Counted from the first letter of the stretch, positions 18,382 through 28,502 are shown. The stretch: DNA of 64,000 nt from Candidatus Nitrotoga sp. AM1P (GCF_013168275.1 NZ_AP019547.1:62001-126000); one strand, 5' to 3'. Numbers and translations: made by a program. The notes: generated by a model not told the origin, from the letters alone.

Positions 18382-19077
18382 ATGAAAAAACTGTGGTCGT
18401 GGATATGGCGTATTGTCGGAGCGCTGCTGCTACTTTTACTGCTCTATCAACTGTGGATTTTTGCTCATATCGCCTGGTGGGTAAAAAATAATCCCTCCAC
18501 TAGTTCTTTCATGGATCAACGATTACTTTTGATGCAAAACAAGCATCCGGACGCTGAATTACGGCACCAGTGGGTACCCTATGCAAAAATATCCAACAAT
18601 CTCAAACGCGCACTGATTGCTTCTGAAGACGCAAAATTCGTTGACCATGAAGGCTTCGATTGGGAAGGCATCCAGAAGGCTTACGAAAAAAACATGAAAA
18701 AGGGCAAGATCGTGGCAGGCGGCTCTACCATCAGCCAGCAGTTGGCAAAAAATCTGTTTTTATCCACCAAGCGCACGCCATGGCGTAAAGCAGAGGAAGT
18801 TATCATCACCGTAATGCTGGAACAGATGATGACCAAGCAACGAATTTTTGAGATTTATTTGAACGTTATAGAGTGGGGCAATGGCGTGTTCGGTGCAGAG
18901 GCAGCAGCTCGGTATTATTACCGCGTCAGCTCAATGCAGCTTTCTGCAATACAAGCCGCCAAACTCGCCGCTATGGTTCCTAACCCGCGCTACTATGACC
19001 AACACCGCGAAGCCCGAGGCATGTTAAGAAAGGCGGACATTATTCTAAGACGTATGAATACCGCGGAAATCCCTTGA
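18382..19077 (+). CDS. mtgA: Monofunctional peptidoglycan transglycosylase
   Basis: 231 residues, family-typical. One N-terminal membrane helix (about 9-28) anchors a periplasmic GT51 domain with catalytic motif EDAKFVDHEGFDWEG, then GGSTISQQLAKNLFL and the IYLNVIEWG motif. It polymerises lipid II glycan strands without transpeptidase activity. It sits 19 bp after aroE, a common betaproteobacterial pairing, and is followed by an intrinsic terminator. Confidence 0.95.
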   Translation: MKKLWSWIWRIVGALLLLLLLYQLWIFAHIAWWVKNNPSTSSFMDQRLLLMQNKHPDAELRHQWVPYAKISNNLKRALIASEDAKFVDHEGFDWEGIQKAYEKNMKKGKIVAGGSTISQQLAKNLFLSTKRTPWRKAEEVIITVMLEQMMTKQRIFEIYLNVIEWGNGVFGAEAAARYYYRVSSMQLSAIQAAKLAAMVPNPRYYDQHREARGMLRKADIILRRMNTAEIP

Positions 19078-19102
19078 ATATTAACGCAAAATACTAGAAC
19101 AT

Positions 19103-19125
19103 AAACGATGTTTTTCATCGTTTTT
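19103..19125 (+). terminator. mtgA: Rho-independent terminator after mtgA
   Basis: AAACGATG and CATCGTTT form an 8-bp stem with a TTTTT loop, running into a T tract (19121-19125). It ends the aroE-mtgA transcript. The stem is AT-rich at its base, and read on the other strand it also ends near A/T runs, so it may work both ways. Confidence 0.75.
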
Positions 19126-19165
19126 AGCTGTCGAAGATTTCTAACTCAAAGCATAACGGGTGAAT

Positions 19166-19705
19166 TTATTTGGTAACAAACAAAAAGGCTTTGATATAAG
19201 CCGAAGGAATAATAAAAGTCTCTTCTCCCCCTTTACCGCTTAACTTAAAAACAATGTCATTCTCCTGATTTTTTTCCAAGTATTCTCGCGATACATTTAT
19301 TCCAAGATGTTCATGATGGGCACAAGTAGAGTAATCACAAGAGCTGATATCTCGTGAATTAAGTGTAATGTTAAGAATATTACCTTTTGAATCAGAAGCC
19401 GTATCGTAAAAACGCCAATCGCCATGGTAGTAATCTATAACGTAAATCTGATAACTGAACCCTTCACCCTCATCTGATTTCCACGCGCGTAATAAAACGG
19501 TGTCCAAAATACCTTTGCTACTGTTTGGCCCCTTAAAATTCGTAGTTTTCTTTAAATCGTCGCGTTGAACACTGATTGCACTTGCAATGGATTGAACGTC
19601 GTTCCAATTGATTTTCGGTCTTGGCGCAACTCTTGGTTCAGGTTCAGCACATCCGGCAAGAATGTAAATGCCTGTAACAAGCATGGTGATTATTAAAGCT
19701 TTCAA
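19166..19705 (-). CDS. Hypothetical lipoprotein
   Basis: 179 residues of unknown family. A signal peptide ends in the lipobox LAGC (Cys about 19). The mature part has no repeats. Two cysteines in SSCDYSTCAHH may form a disulfide or bind metal with the adjacent histidines. A good GGAGAAAC-type Shine-Dalgarno precedes the ATG. It is the downstream neighbour of the zinc-ribbon protein on the same strand, 92 bp away, and codon use is more AT-rich than the flanking core genes. Confidence 0.65.
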   Translation of the reverse strand: MKALIITMLVTGIYILAGCAEPEPRVAPRPKINWNDVQSIASAISVQRDDLKKTTNFKGPNSSKGILDTVLLRAWKSDEGEGFSYQIYVIDYYHGDWRFYDTASDSKGNILNITLNSRDISSCDYSTCAHHEHLGINVSREYLEKNQENDIVFKLSGKGGEETFIIPSAYIKAFLFVTK

Positions 19706-19797
19706 TCTGTTTCTCCTTGTTGCGAATGTCTATGGTAAAAGTTAAATCACATTATGAGCTTAGCTCGCACGAGCTAACCATATTCATTATGTATTTA

Positions 19798-20355
19798 TCA
19801 TTTCAGAGATAGTTCAAGAACGTCTTTTTTATTGTTGGCCATATTCCTATCAAGGCAAATTGATTGGCATGCACGCTTTGATATCAAAGCCCTTGATCCA
19901 TCTCGTGATATCTCAAAAAAACAACGATTACCAGCAGCCATATAATTTACCGGAATCCCGTTGTTATTTTTTGATATCAAGAATTTAATTTCTGCCCTTT
20001 GTGCATCTTCTGAAGCAAATTCAAAATTATCGTCAACGCCATCGAATTTTAACGACTCAGCATATTTGTCAAGGCCGGGGCATACAGCCCTGAGTTTTAG
20101 AAAATTATTTTCAATTAATAGTCTTGTTTCGGCCTTCGTGCCATCAGGTATGGCAATGCTAATTTTTGAATTTTTTTTATTTGAGTCGTTGCCCGATGAG
20201 CATTGGGTAACGAGCCACCCCATGAATAGGAGGGCCAATATGCCAACCACTATGGTTTTGGCAGCGACCCCTAGATTCTTAACGCCGCAATGTGGGCACG
20301 TTTTAGCGCTGGATGAAACATCCTTTCCGCACTCTTTGCATTTTTTCAAAGCCAT
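19798..20355 (-). CDS. Zinc-ribbon membrane protein, function unknown
   Basis: 185 residues. The N-terminus has a four-cysteine zinc ribbon (CKECGKDVSSSAKTCPHCG), then one membrane helix (about 32-50), then an extracytoplasmic domain of about 130 residues with four further cysteines. Proteins with this layout are widespread and mostly uncharacterised. Possibly co-transcribed with the lipoprotein gene downstream. Confidence 0.7.
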   Translation of the reverse strand: MALKKCKECGKDVSSSAKTCPHCGVKNLGVAAKTIVVGILALLFMGWLVTQCSSGNDSNKKNSKISIAIPDGTKAETRLLIENNFLKLRAVCPGLDKYAESLKFDGVDDNFEFASEDAQRAEIKFLISKNNNGIPVNYMAAGNRCFFEISRDGSRALISKRACQSICLDRNMANNKKDVLELSLK

Positions 20356-20583
20356 GTGCTACTTCTTAATAACGTAAAAAAATGGTCTGCGCGCTTTTAC
20401 GCAGTCTCGCTTGACTGTCCGGTTGGACGAAGCCGCTACGCGGAGAGTTCAGTTTCAACGAGCCGAAGTAAAAATATAACCTCACCCCCTTTCGCGATGG
20501 ATTATTCCATGACGAACTATGAGTTTATCTTAAGATGGAAGCATGATCCGACGCAAATTTCAAACTGAACTGCCAGCCTGGTA

Positions 20584-20693
20584 GTTGGGCTAAATGAAAT
20601 GAAGCCCAACATCACAGGTGAACACATGCGTTACTTAAGCTCTAATAAACCCACTTGCGGTAAGATGATAATCTTGCCACTGGTGGGCTTTTT
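20584..20693 (+). ncRNA. Structured leader or small RNA ending in a terminator
   Basis: Two hairpins lie just upstream of the flavoprotein gene: GTTGGGCT/AGCCCAAC (20584-20610), then a compound hairpin with outer stem CCCAC/GTGGG and inner stem GGTAAGAT/ATCTTGCC (20650-20687), closed by CTTTTTC. The second is a credible intrinsic terminator and sits only 37 bp before the ATG. It is either the 3' end of a small RNA or an attenuator controlling the gene. It does not match a riboswitch class that I know. No protein gene is supported in 20356-20729. Confidence 0.45.
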
Positions 20694-20729
20694 CTTACTC
20701 CCTGACAGAATATATACGGAATACTGTGC

Positions 20730-22340
20730 ATGTTGCGATTGACTGAAGTTAAGCTTCCTTTAAACCACCCTGATGATGATCTCAAGGCCGCGCTTCTAAA
20801 ACGGCTGGGTATTAGCGCGGATGAGCTGATTGGCTATGCAATATTTCGCCGTAGCTATGATGCCCGCAAGCCATCGGCTATCATTTTTACGTATACGCTG
20901 GATATTGAGGTCAAGAACGAAGCTGCACTGCTTCAGCGTTTGCAGGGCGATAAGCATATTTCACTTACACCGGATACTAGCTATCATTTTGTAGCGCATG
21001 CGTCAGCTAAGCTGGCTTCTCGTCCAATCGTGATTGGTACTGGTCCCTGTGGAATATTTGCGGCCTTGATTTTAGCGCAAATGGGGTTTCGTCCGATTGT
21101 TCTGGAGCGCGGTAAAGCCGTGCGCGAGCGCACCAAAGACACTTTCGGTTTGTGGCGGCAAGGAATACTCAATCCAGAATCCAACGTGCAGTTTGGCGAA
21201 GGTGGCGCGGGAACATTTTCTGACGGCAAGCTGCACAGCCAAATTAAAGACCCCAAACACTACGGTCGCAAGGTGCTCATGGAATTCGTCAAGGCGGGTG
21301 CTCCAGAGGAAATTCTTTACGTCAGCAAGCCACATATTGGCACGTTTCGGCTGGTGGGGATGGTGGAAGAAATGCGCGCGAGCATCGAAGCTTTGGGTGG
21401 AGAAATTCGTTTTCAGAGCAAGGTTGAAGATATCGTCATAGACAACGAACAGGTTCGGGGAGTCGTGCTGGGTAGTGGCGAACTCATTGGCAGCGATCAT
21501 GTCGTGCTCGCTGTTGGGCACAGCGCGCGCGACACCTTCCACATGTTGTATCAGCGCGGCGTATACATGGAGGCAAAACCATTTTCCATAGGTTTTCGTA
21601 TTGAGCATCCGCAACCGCTGATCGATCACTGCCGTTTTGGCAAGAACGCTGGCAACCCTCTGCTGGGCGCAGCCGATTACAAGCTGGTGCATCACTGCGG
21701 CAATGGCCGTTCAGTCTACAGCTTCTGCATGTGTCCGGGCGGCACCGTGGTAGCAGCAGCTTCTGAGGAAGGCCGCGTTGTTACTAATGGCATGAGCCAG
21801 TATTCGCGCAACGAGCGCAATGCCAATAGCGGGATTGTGGTGGGCATTACTCCCGCTGATTTTCCGGGAAATTCATTGGCCGGCATCGAGTTGCAACGGT
21901 ACTGGGAAGCGCGCGCCTTCGAGTTGGGCGGCAGCAATTATTATGCACCGGCACAAAAAGTGGGTGATTTTCTTGCAAGCCAACCTTCCACCACGCTTGG
22001 GTCTGTTGTGCCGTCTTACGCACCAGGTGTACACCTATGCGATCTGTCTACGTCGTTGCCGGATTACGCTATCACAGCGATAAGAGAAGCTATCCCAGCA
22101 TTCGATAAGCAGCTTAAAGGGTTTGCCATGTTTGATGCTGTGCTCACTGGCGTGGAAACACGAACTTCGTCCCCCGTACGCATCAAGCGCCGCGAAGATT
22201 TTCAAAGCCTGAATATCTCCGGGCTCTATCCGGCAGGAGAAGGAGCAGGTTATGCAGGCGGCATACTTTCCGCTGCAGTGGACGGCATACAGGTCGCTGA
22301 GGCCGTAGCATTGAGCATGATCCAGCATGGCACATGCTGA
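20730..22340 (+). CDS. FAD-dependent dehydrogenase, COG2509 family
   Basis: 536 residues. An N-terminal domain of about 90 residues precedes the flavin-binding motif (VIGTGPCGIFAALILAQMGF) and a conserved QFGEGGAGTFSDGKL stretch, with the C-terminal GLYPAGEGAGYAGGI motif completing the FAD site. The CMCPGG motif in the middle is family-typical. Members are conserved across bacteria but the substrate is not established. It is a monocistronic-looking gene preceded by a terminator-like leader. Confidence 0.88.
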   Translation: MLRLTEVKLPLNHPDDDLKAALLKRLGISADELIGYAIFRRSYDARKPSAIIFTYTLDIEVKNEAALLQRLQGDKHISLTPDTSYHFVAHASAKLASRPIVIGTGPCGIFAALILAQMGFRPIVLERGKAVRERTKDTFGLWRQGILNPESNVQFGEGGAGTFSDGKLHSQIKDPKHYGRKVLMEFVKAGAPEEILYVSKPHIGTFRLVGMVEEMRASIEALGGEIRFQSKVEDIVIDNEQVRGVVLGSGELIGSDHVVLAVGHSARDTFHMLYQRGVYMEAKPFSIGFRIEHPQPLIDHCRFGKNAGNPLLGAADYKLVHHCGNGRSVYSFCMCPGGTVVAAASEEGRVVTNGMSQYSRNERNANSGIVVGITPADFPGNSLAGIELQRYWEARAFELGGSNYYAPAQKVGDFLASQPSTTLGSVVPSYAPGVHLCDLSTSLPDYAITAIREAIPAFDKQLKGFAMFDAVLTGVETRTSSPVRIKRREDFQSLNISGLYPAGEGAGYAGGILSAAVDGIQVAEAVALSMIQHGTC

Positions 22341-22577
22341 AGAGAAAAATATGAAATTTGCTTCAGCCAATTTCATGATATCAGCGAGTTTTACATGTTA
22401 TTACCGTGCACTATCCCTGCTACAATCCTTTGCCCAGCTTACAAAGTTCTATACGTCCACCAAGCGAATTCATGAATGCTCAGATATCACTCGTGCCACT
22501 TGTACAGCTAGAAAATTTATAGATTTGTGCAATAGTGCATTGATTAAATAAGAATACGAATTTAAAACGGACCATAA

Positions 22578-24113
22578 ATGAACTTGCTTAAAGCTCTTGG
22601 TACGATAGGCAGCTTTACGCTGGCTTCGCGCATCCTTGGCATCATCCGCGATATATTAGTTGCGCGCGTTTTCGGTGCTGGTATGGCGACCGATGCCTTC
22701 TTCGTCGCCTTTAAGCTGCCCAACCTGTTGCGTCGTTTATTCGCGGAAGGTGCATTCTCTCAAGCCTTCGTGCCAATTTTGGGTGAATATAAAAACCGCC
22801 GTGGGCATGAGGAAACCAAGTTGTTGGTCGATCATGTGACTACATTGCTGGCAATCATCCTGTTCATTGTTACACTTATCGGTGTTATTGCTGCGCCAAT
22901 TTTGGTCTATATCAGTGCACCGGGTTTTGTAGCGACGCCAGAGAAATTTGATCTTACCGTCCAGCTGCTGCGCATTTCCTCTCCTTATATATTTTTCATT
23001 TCGCTGGTCGCTGTGGCGTCGGGGATACTCAATACCTACAATAAATTTTGGGTGCCTGCATTTACCCCCATTTTGCTCAACGTGTGTTTTATCGGCGCTG
23101 CGCTGTGGCTGGCTCCCTATTTTGAACCGCCTATCATGGCGCTGGCATGGGCGGTATTCATAGCGGGATTTGTGCAGCTTGCATTCCAGCTGCCATTTCT
23201 GAAAAAAATAGGCATGTTGCCAACCCTGCGCCTCAACCTGAAAGATGCGGGCGTGTGGCGCATCATCAAACAGATGGGGCCAGCGGTATTCGGTGTATCG
23301 ATCAGCCAGATCAGCCTCATCATTAACACCATCTTCGCCTCTTTTCTGGTGGCGGGTAGTGTATCCTGGCTTTATTACGCCGACCGCCTGATGGAATTCC
23401 CATCTGGTGTGCTGGGTGCGGCAATTGCCACTATTCTGCTGCCATCGCTATCTAAACATCACGCCGATGGCCATCCAGCAGAGTATTCCAAGCTGCTCGA
23501 CTGGGGGTTGCGCCTGACCTTCATGCTCACCCTGCCCGCAGCACTCGCGCTAGGCATGATTGCGGTGCCACTTTTGGCAACCTTCTTTCAGCATGGTGCA
23601 TTTACTGCGCACGATGTACTTATGACGCGCAACGCGCTGGTCGGCTACAGCGTCGGCCTGATTGGCATTCTCTCGGTGAAGGTGCTGGCGCCGGGTTTCT
23701 ATGCTCGGCAAGATATCAGGACTCCGGTGAAAATTGGCATCATCACCTTGCTTGCTACTCAAGCGATGAATCTGCTGTTCATCGGCTGGCTGCAACATGC
23801 AGGGTTGGCGCTGGCTATCGGCCTTGGTTCTTGTCTTAACTCCGCCATCCTGTTCTACCTGCTGCGCAAGCGCGATATCTACCACCCAGAACCTGGCTGG
23901 GGCAAGTTTCTCGCCAAGCTGGGAGCGGCAATGCTGGTGCTGGGGTTGACGCTCTGGTTTGGTATGGGAAGTGAACAAAGCTGGCTTACCAGCGGCGGTT
24001 GGATGCGTATCTGGCGGCTAACTGGATTAGTAGTGATGGGTATGACGGTGTATTTCGCCGTGTTGTGGATGCTTGGTTTTCGGCTTAAAGATTTTTCAAG
24101 GCGCGGAGCATGA
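22578..24113 (+). CDS. murJ: Lipid II flippase MurJ
   Basis: 511 residues with about 14 hydrophobic segments, matching the MVF/MOP family length. The start (MNLLKALGTIGSFTLASRILG) and the RDILVARVFGAGMATDAFF-type first motif, split by conserved arginines, are characteristic, as is LRRLFAEGAFSQAFVPI. It moves the lipid-linked peptidoglycan precursor to the periplasmic face. Usually rpsT lies divergently upstream in gammaproteobacteria and many betaproteobacteria; it is not seen here. Confidence 0.95.
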   Translation: MNLLKALGTIGSFTLASRILGIIRDILVARVFGAGMATDAFFVAFKLPNLLRRLFAEGAFSQAFVPILGEYKNRRGHEETKLLVDHVTTLLAIILFIVTLIGVIAAPILVYISAPGFVATPEKFDLTVQLLRISSPYIFFISLVAVASGILNTYNKFWVPAFTPILLNVCFIGAALWLAPYFEPPIMALAWAVFIAGFVQLAFQLPFLKKIGMLPTLRLNLKDAGVWRIIKQMGPAVFGVSISQISLIINTIFASFLVAGSVSWLYYADRLMEFPSGVLGAAIATILLPSLSKHHADGHPAEYSKLLDWGLRLTFMLTLPAALALGMIAVPLLATFFQHGAFTAHDVLMTRNALVGYSVGLIGILSVKVLAPGFYARQDIRTPVKIGIITLLATQAMNLLFIGWLQHAGLALAIGLGSCLNSAILFYLLRKRDIYHPEPGWGKFLAKLGAAMLVLGLTLWFGMGSEQSWLTSGGWMRIWRLTGLVVMGMTVYFAVLWMLGFRLKDFSRRGA

Positions 24114-24258
24114 ACAGGTTATAGGGTAGGGGAGTGGATTTTGTCCGGCCATTGGAGCTTTTTACGGAAGAAAACCTTTACCTGCTGATATTCGAACTCA
24201 TTTCTTTGGGAAGTGCGCAGTTCATAAGACGTTTGTATGCAATATTGAGGAAATGTGA

Positions 24259-25269
24259 ATGACGAACCTTGTTTTTGAGCTGATTGTGATGCTTTTTATC
24301 ATTCTGGCAGCCTCTGAACTTTTTACTAATGCATTGGAGCACCTTGGTGAGCGACTAAAAATATCGGAAGGCGTGACTGGCTCCGTGTTCGCTGCCATCG
24401 GAACGGCCTTGCCCGAAACAATGGTTCCACTGCTCGCATTGTTCGCCGGTACAAAGAACATCAGCATTAATGAAGAAATTGGTGTCGGCGCTATTCTGGG
24501 CGCACCTCTAATGCTATCAACACTCTCTACCTGCCTTATGGCATTTGCCATTCTTCATCGGCGTGGATTCAATGGCCATGTCCGGCCGGAACGGAGCGGT
24601 TTTGTACGTGATCTAAATTTCTTTCTATTCGCTTTTATTCTTGCTGCTGTGGCTATGTACATTCCGCAGGAGGCACGCACCCTCCGTGGCGCGCTAAGTT
24701 TTGCACTGGTTCTCACCTATTTCGTTTACATTTTACTTACGTTGCGTGCCTCGGAAAAGTTGGTTGAGGATGGACATGGCACGGCGGCTGAAGGCAAGAT
24801 GTTCTTTGCCAAGCTTGGGTTGCCAACTAATCTATGGACCATTTTGCTGCAATTAGGAGTCGGGTTGGCACTGCTGATTTTTGGTGCCAAGGGGTTTATC
24901 CACGGTATTGAAGGTACTTCACACATTTTGGGTATTTCTGCATTACTGTTGTCTCTGCTCATTATCCCGATAGCGACCGAACTTCCCGAAAAAGTAAACA
25001 GTATTTTATGGATTCGGCGTGGTAAAGATACAATGGCTTTCGGAAACATTACTGGGGCAATGGTGTTCCAAGGAACGTTGTTACCTGCCATTGGAATTAT
25101 GCTAACACCTTGGCAACCGCGTATAGAAGTGTTGACCGGTGTACTGATTACTTTGGTTGCCGCCGCGTGGCTCCGGTTCCATGCACGTTCAGGCGGATTA
25201 CCGGTGTGGACACTGCTTGTAAATGGCGGCCTTTACGTTATCTTCCTTGCGATCACATTATCGCGATAG
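24259..25269 (+). CDS. Sodium/calcium antiporter family protein (CaCA)
   Basis: 336 residues with about 10 hydrophobic segments in two homologous halves. The alpha-repeats carry the ion-binding signatures GSVFAAIGTALPETMVP and, in the second half, LIIPIATELPEKVNSILW, both with the conserved acidic residue after the proline-rich turn. GAGG precedes the ATG at a good distance. It probably exports calcium or another cation in exchange for sodium or protons. Convergent with tatD. Confidence 0.88.
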   Translation: MTNLVFELIVMLFIILAASELFTNALEHLGERLKISEGVTGSVFAAIGTALPETMVPLLALFAGTKNISINEEIGVGAILGAPLMLSTLSTCLMAFAILHRRGFNGHVRPERSGFVRDLNFFLFAFILAAVAMYIPQEARTLRGALSFALVLTYFVYILLTLRASEKLVEDGHGTAAEGKMFFAKLGLPTNLWTILLQLGVGLALLIFGAKGFIHGIEGTSHILGISALLLSLLIIPIATELPEKVNSILWIRRGKDTMAFGNITGAMVFQGTLLPAIGIMLTPWQPRIEVLTGVLITLVAAAWLRFHARSGGLPVWTLLVNGGLYVIFLAITLSR

Positions 25270-25368
25270 GGCATAAATTAGCTGCACATGGGGCAGGCTA
25301 GAACGCTTCCAATCTTACGTTCAGCGCACACCGCCTAACATCCATCACGTGCTTGCAGACTCAATACT

Positions 25369-26139
25369 CTACATAGAGGAACTCAAAAATAAACGACGGA
25401 AATTTGTTGTAGTCGCATGCCCAACCTCTGAAAGAGAAATGCCACGCAATTTGGCTATTTCTTCCGCTACATGCTTAACATAGGCGGGCTGATTGAGTTT
25501 GCCGCGATAGGGCACCGGGGCGAGATAGGGTGAGTCAGTTTCAATCAATATGCGCTCAAGCGGAATATGCCGCGCTACTTCTTTCAATAAAATAGCATTC
25601 TTGAAGGTAACGATCCCGGAAAAAGAAATGTAGAAGTTCATTTCAATAGCTGCTTGGGCGACTTCCAGGCTTTCGGTAAAACAGTGCATGACGCCGCCAA
25701 TTTCGGCAGCACCTTCTTCAGCCATAAGGCGCAAGGTGTCCTGTGCCGCTTCACGGGTGTGAATAATGAGAGGTTTGCGGCACTCGCGCGCAGCGCGAAT
25801 ATGGGTGCGGAAGCGCGCACGCTGCCACTCCAGATCACCTTTTAAACGAAAATAATCGAGGCCGGTTTCCCCGATAGCAATGATTTTAGGGTGTTGTGCC
25901 AGCTGTACCAGTAATGCTTGGGTTGGCTCGGTATCTGATTCATGGTCTGGGTGCACACCAACAGAAGCATAGATGTGCTCATATTTTTCTGCGAGCAATT
26001 GAATTTGGGGAAAGTCTTCTAAATTTACCGAAACGCACAGCGCATGAGAAATTTCGTTCTGGCGCATGTTTGCCAGAACCTCATCAAAGATTGCGGTTAG
26101 TTCCGGGAAATTGATGTGGCAATGCGAATCTATAAACAT
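25369..26139 (-). CDS. tatD: TatD family metal-dependent hydrolase
   Basis: 256 residues. The metal site is visible as DSHCHIN (H7 and H9 region), GETGLDYF, IHTREA, HCFTE and ETDSPYLAP near the C-terminus, the standard TatD order. Family members are 3'-5' exonucleases/DNases involved in DNA repair. It follows holB on the same strand after 47 bp. A pilZ gene, often found between holB and tatD, is absent. Confidence 0.93.
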   Translation of the reverse strand: MFIDSHCHINFPELTAIFDEVLANMRQNEISHALCVSVNLEDFPQIQLLAEKYEHIYASVGVHPDHESDTEPTQALLVQLAQHPKIIAIGETGLDYFRLKGDLEWQRARFRTHIRAARECRKPLIIHTREAAQDTLRLMAEEGAAEIGGVMHCFTESLEVAQAAIEMNFYISFSGIVTFKNAILLKEVARHIPLERILIETDSPYLAPVPYRGKLNQPAYVKHVAEEIAKLRGISLSEVGHATTTNFRRLFLSSSM

Positions 26140-26186
26140 AGGGGATTATTAGTGAAAGATTATTATGGCGGTGAGCGTCCCGTGCT

Positions 26187-27272
26187 TTATATATTGGCTT
26201 CCAACATCATGTGCCGGTAAGACAGCAGGATGGATTCAAATAATAACTTGGGATTCAAAGGATGTAACGCCTCACGTTTTGCGATGATTAACTCATTTTG
26301 AAAACGTAGCAGGTTGAATATGGCAATATTATCTGATAGGTTTTTTAATAAATCAGTAAGATAAGGATGATATCTAACCTTTCCTGTGAGCTTTGCGCTG
26401 CCTAAATCATAGCACCATTGCTGCAACCAATGGATGACATAAATCGGTTCTATGCGTTGCAACTGTTCGGCCAAAGCAAATACATCGAATTGGGCGGGCT
26501 GTCTGATTTCCTGCAAAAAAAGACTGTACTCACTTTCCCCTATAGTTTCCTCAGCGAGGCGTGCTGCTAGTAAAGGAGCAAAGCCAGCCCGTGCCAACGT
26601 CGCGACTGGATTGGCATATTTTTGTTGTTGCAGCCAAGTAGAACTGGCCTCGAGTGATGGCATTGGAGCCGCGAGAGCCAGGCAGCGGCTTACGATAGTG
26701 GGTAGCAATTGCTGTGGCTTATGGCTAACCAAAATTATTAGTATCCGCTCGGGGGGTTCCTCCAGCGTTTTGAGCAATGCATTCGCTGCATTGGCATTCA
26801 TTGTTTCTGCGGGATGAATCAGCACTACACGATGGCCACCTTGATGGGTGGACAGATTGATGAAATTCGCGAGCGAGCGCACTTGATGAACAGAAATTTC
26901 TTTGCTCGGTTTTTTTCCTTTTTTCTGTTGTTCCTCAAGAACTTCTTCAGCGATTCTCTTTGTCCAACTCTTCAATGTCAAAGATGCTTGAGTTTCGTTG
27001 GATTCCTGTATTTCGATCGAGTGCGCGCCCGATAGTAGCAAACGAAAATCAGGGTGAGTACCTTGTTCAAACCAGTGGCAGGAAGTGCAATCTTGGCAAG
27101 CCAAATTGTTACCCAATGATTTTTTGCACAACAAAGAGCGGGCGAGATTCATGGCGAAATCTAACTTACCTATTCCTTGCGGCCCTTTCAATAAAATTGC
27201 ATGCGGCAAACGTGCACGCAATCCGATCCAACGTTGCCAAAGTTCATCTTGCCATGCGTACAGTTCATTCAT
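26187..27272 (-). CDS. holB: DNA polymerase III subunit delta'
   Basis: About 361 residues from the ATG at 27272; a TTG two codons earlier is a less likely start. It has an AAA+ P-loop-like GPQGIGK, a zinc-binding cysteine group (LACQDCTSC), the sensor-1 region NALLKTLEEPP and the SRC motif. Delta' is part of the clamp loader that places the beta sliding clamp. An insertion rich in K and E (around EEQQKKGKKPSKE) is longer than in E. coli. Overlapping function with DnaX is excluded by the length and lack of a tau tail. Confidence 0.9.
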   Translation of the reverse strand: MNELYAWQDELWQRWIGLRARLPHAILLKGPQGIGKLDFAMNLARSLLCKKSLGNNLACQDCTSCHWFEQGTHPDFRLLLSGAHSIEIQESNETQASLTLKSWTKRIAEEVLEEQQKKGKKPSKEISVHQVRSLANFINLSTHQGGHRVVLIHPAETMNANAANALLKTLEEPPERILIILVSHKPQQLLPTIVSRCLALAAPMPSLEASSTWLQQQKYANPVATLARAGFAPLLAARLAEETIGESEYSLFLQEIRQPAQFDVFALAEQLQRIEPIYVIHWLQQWCYDLGSAKLTGKVRYHPYLTDLLKNLSDNIAIFNLLRFQNELIIAKREALHPLNPKLLFESILLSYRHMMLEANI

Positions 27273-27522
27273 TAACAAATTTACATTTTTTCAAATAATT
27301 AAGAGTAAATCACACCTGGCTTTAATTTTTGAGCTTATTGGTTAGCGCGGGTTATCACAAACTTGTGCTGCAAATTAATATTCAAGCATCTCCACGATGC
27401 TGTCGTTTTGGGAGGGTTTTAGAAACAAAAGAGTATTGGTATATCGCGGATAATGCAGCTCTGATGAGTATTGAATTAGATTAGCGGAATTTACTGCATT
27501 TTCACTACATGCTTCAGCATAT

Positions 27523-28500
27523 TCACTGCCCCCTATAGCGAACTGAATCGGCGACCTGCATTACTGTGCGTGGAGGGACTTCGCCAACCACCGTTATCAA
27601 ATAATCGCCCTTTTCTTTACTGTACACATGGATTGCCCCTCGGCTGGACAGGCCAAGTTTTCTATTAAAATGATTCCCCAATGTTTCGATAAACACTGAG
27701 ATACCAGCCAATCCGTCGGAAAATACAAAATGGAGCGCGTCTGTCTTTTTACCAGGTAGCGGGCGACGTACTTCCATGATTTTCTTAAAACCAGAAGGAA
27801 TGGCAACGATCTTCCAATCGTTCGTTGCAGTCTGTGTGAGGGTTTCAGACGGCGTGGCAAAGTTAGATTGCTGCTGTAAGGTGGTAGTGGATTGCCCCGT
27901 TATCCCCTGCGTACGCTCAATGTCACCGCCTATTTTTAGCTGGATAAAAGTATATTGCTCCACTATCTGTCTACGTTCGTCCAGCACGACAGCTTTTAAC
28001 AACAGACCGGAATCCCTGTGTGCCCACATTTTATGAGTATAGCGTAGCGTATCTTTAGGCTGGAATACGATGGCCTGGGTATCAAAACCGGCGATGCGTG
28101 CCTGTTCGGCGGTACGAATCAAGTAATTCTCGTTAAGCGCGGATAGTTGCTCCGGTAGCAGAGCAGGGAAACTTTTACCGCTATATTGTCTTTCGACTTG
28201 CACGGTTTTGTGGTCACCTAAATACCACAAAATTTCTTTGTTATTACGGATGAACTCACGACGTGGGCCTTCCAGACTTTCAAGCTTCTCGTGCTCACCG
28301 TTTTGGTCGGAAATGTGAGTAATCCGCGCGGTCTCCATATTACCGTTATGCTGATATACAAAAGTCCCACTGTAATCGGTTTGGTGCGTAGCAAAAGCAA
28401 TAGTTTGCAGCCAATCCAAGTCAACCTGTCTGCCAGTGTCAGCGAATGCGGGAGCGACGGCAACAAATAAAACCACGATCAGCGCACATCTGGCCTTCAT
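27523..28500 (-). CDS. rseB: MucB/RseB-type sigma-E regulatory protein
   Basis: 325 residues with a signal peptide (about 1-20, ending AFA). The two-domain periplasmic RseB architecture is recognisable: an N-terminal LolA-like domain beginning DWLQTIAFATHQTDYSGTFV and a smaller C-terminal domain (about 220-320). RseB binds RseA and protects it from DegS cleavage until lipopolysaccharide or misfolded porins are sensed. AGGAGG precedes the ATG. It follows rseA by 2 bp. The mucD/degP protease gene that often follows is missing. Confidence 0.9.
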   Translation of the reverse strand: MKARCALIVVLFVAVAPAFADTGRQVDLDWLQTIAFATHQTDYSGTFVYQHNGNMETARITHISDQNGEHEKLESLEGPRREFIRNNKEILWYLGDHKTVQVERQYSGKSFPALLPEQLSALNENYLIRTAEQARIAGFDTQAIVFQPKDTLRYTHKMWAHRDSGLLLKAVVLDERRQIVEQYTFIQLKIGGDIERTQGITGQSTTTLQQQSNFATPSETLTQTATNDWKIVAIPSGFKKIMEVRRPLPGKKTDALHFVFSDGLAGISVFIETLGNHFNRKLGLSSRGAIHVYSKEKGDYLITVVGEVPPRTVMQVADSVRYRGQ

Positions 28501-28502
28501 GG

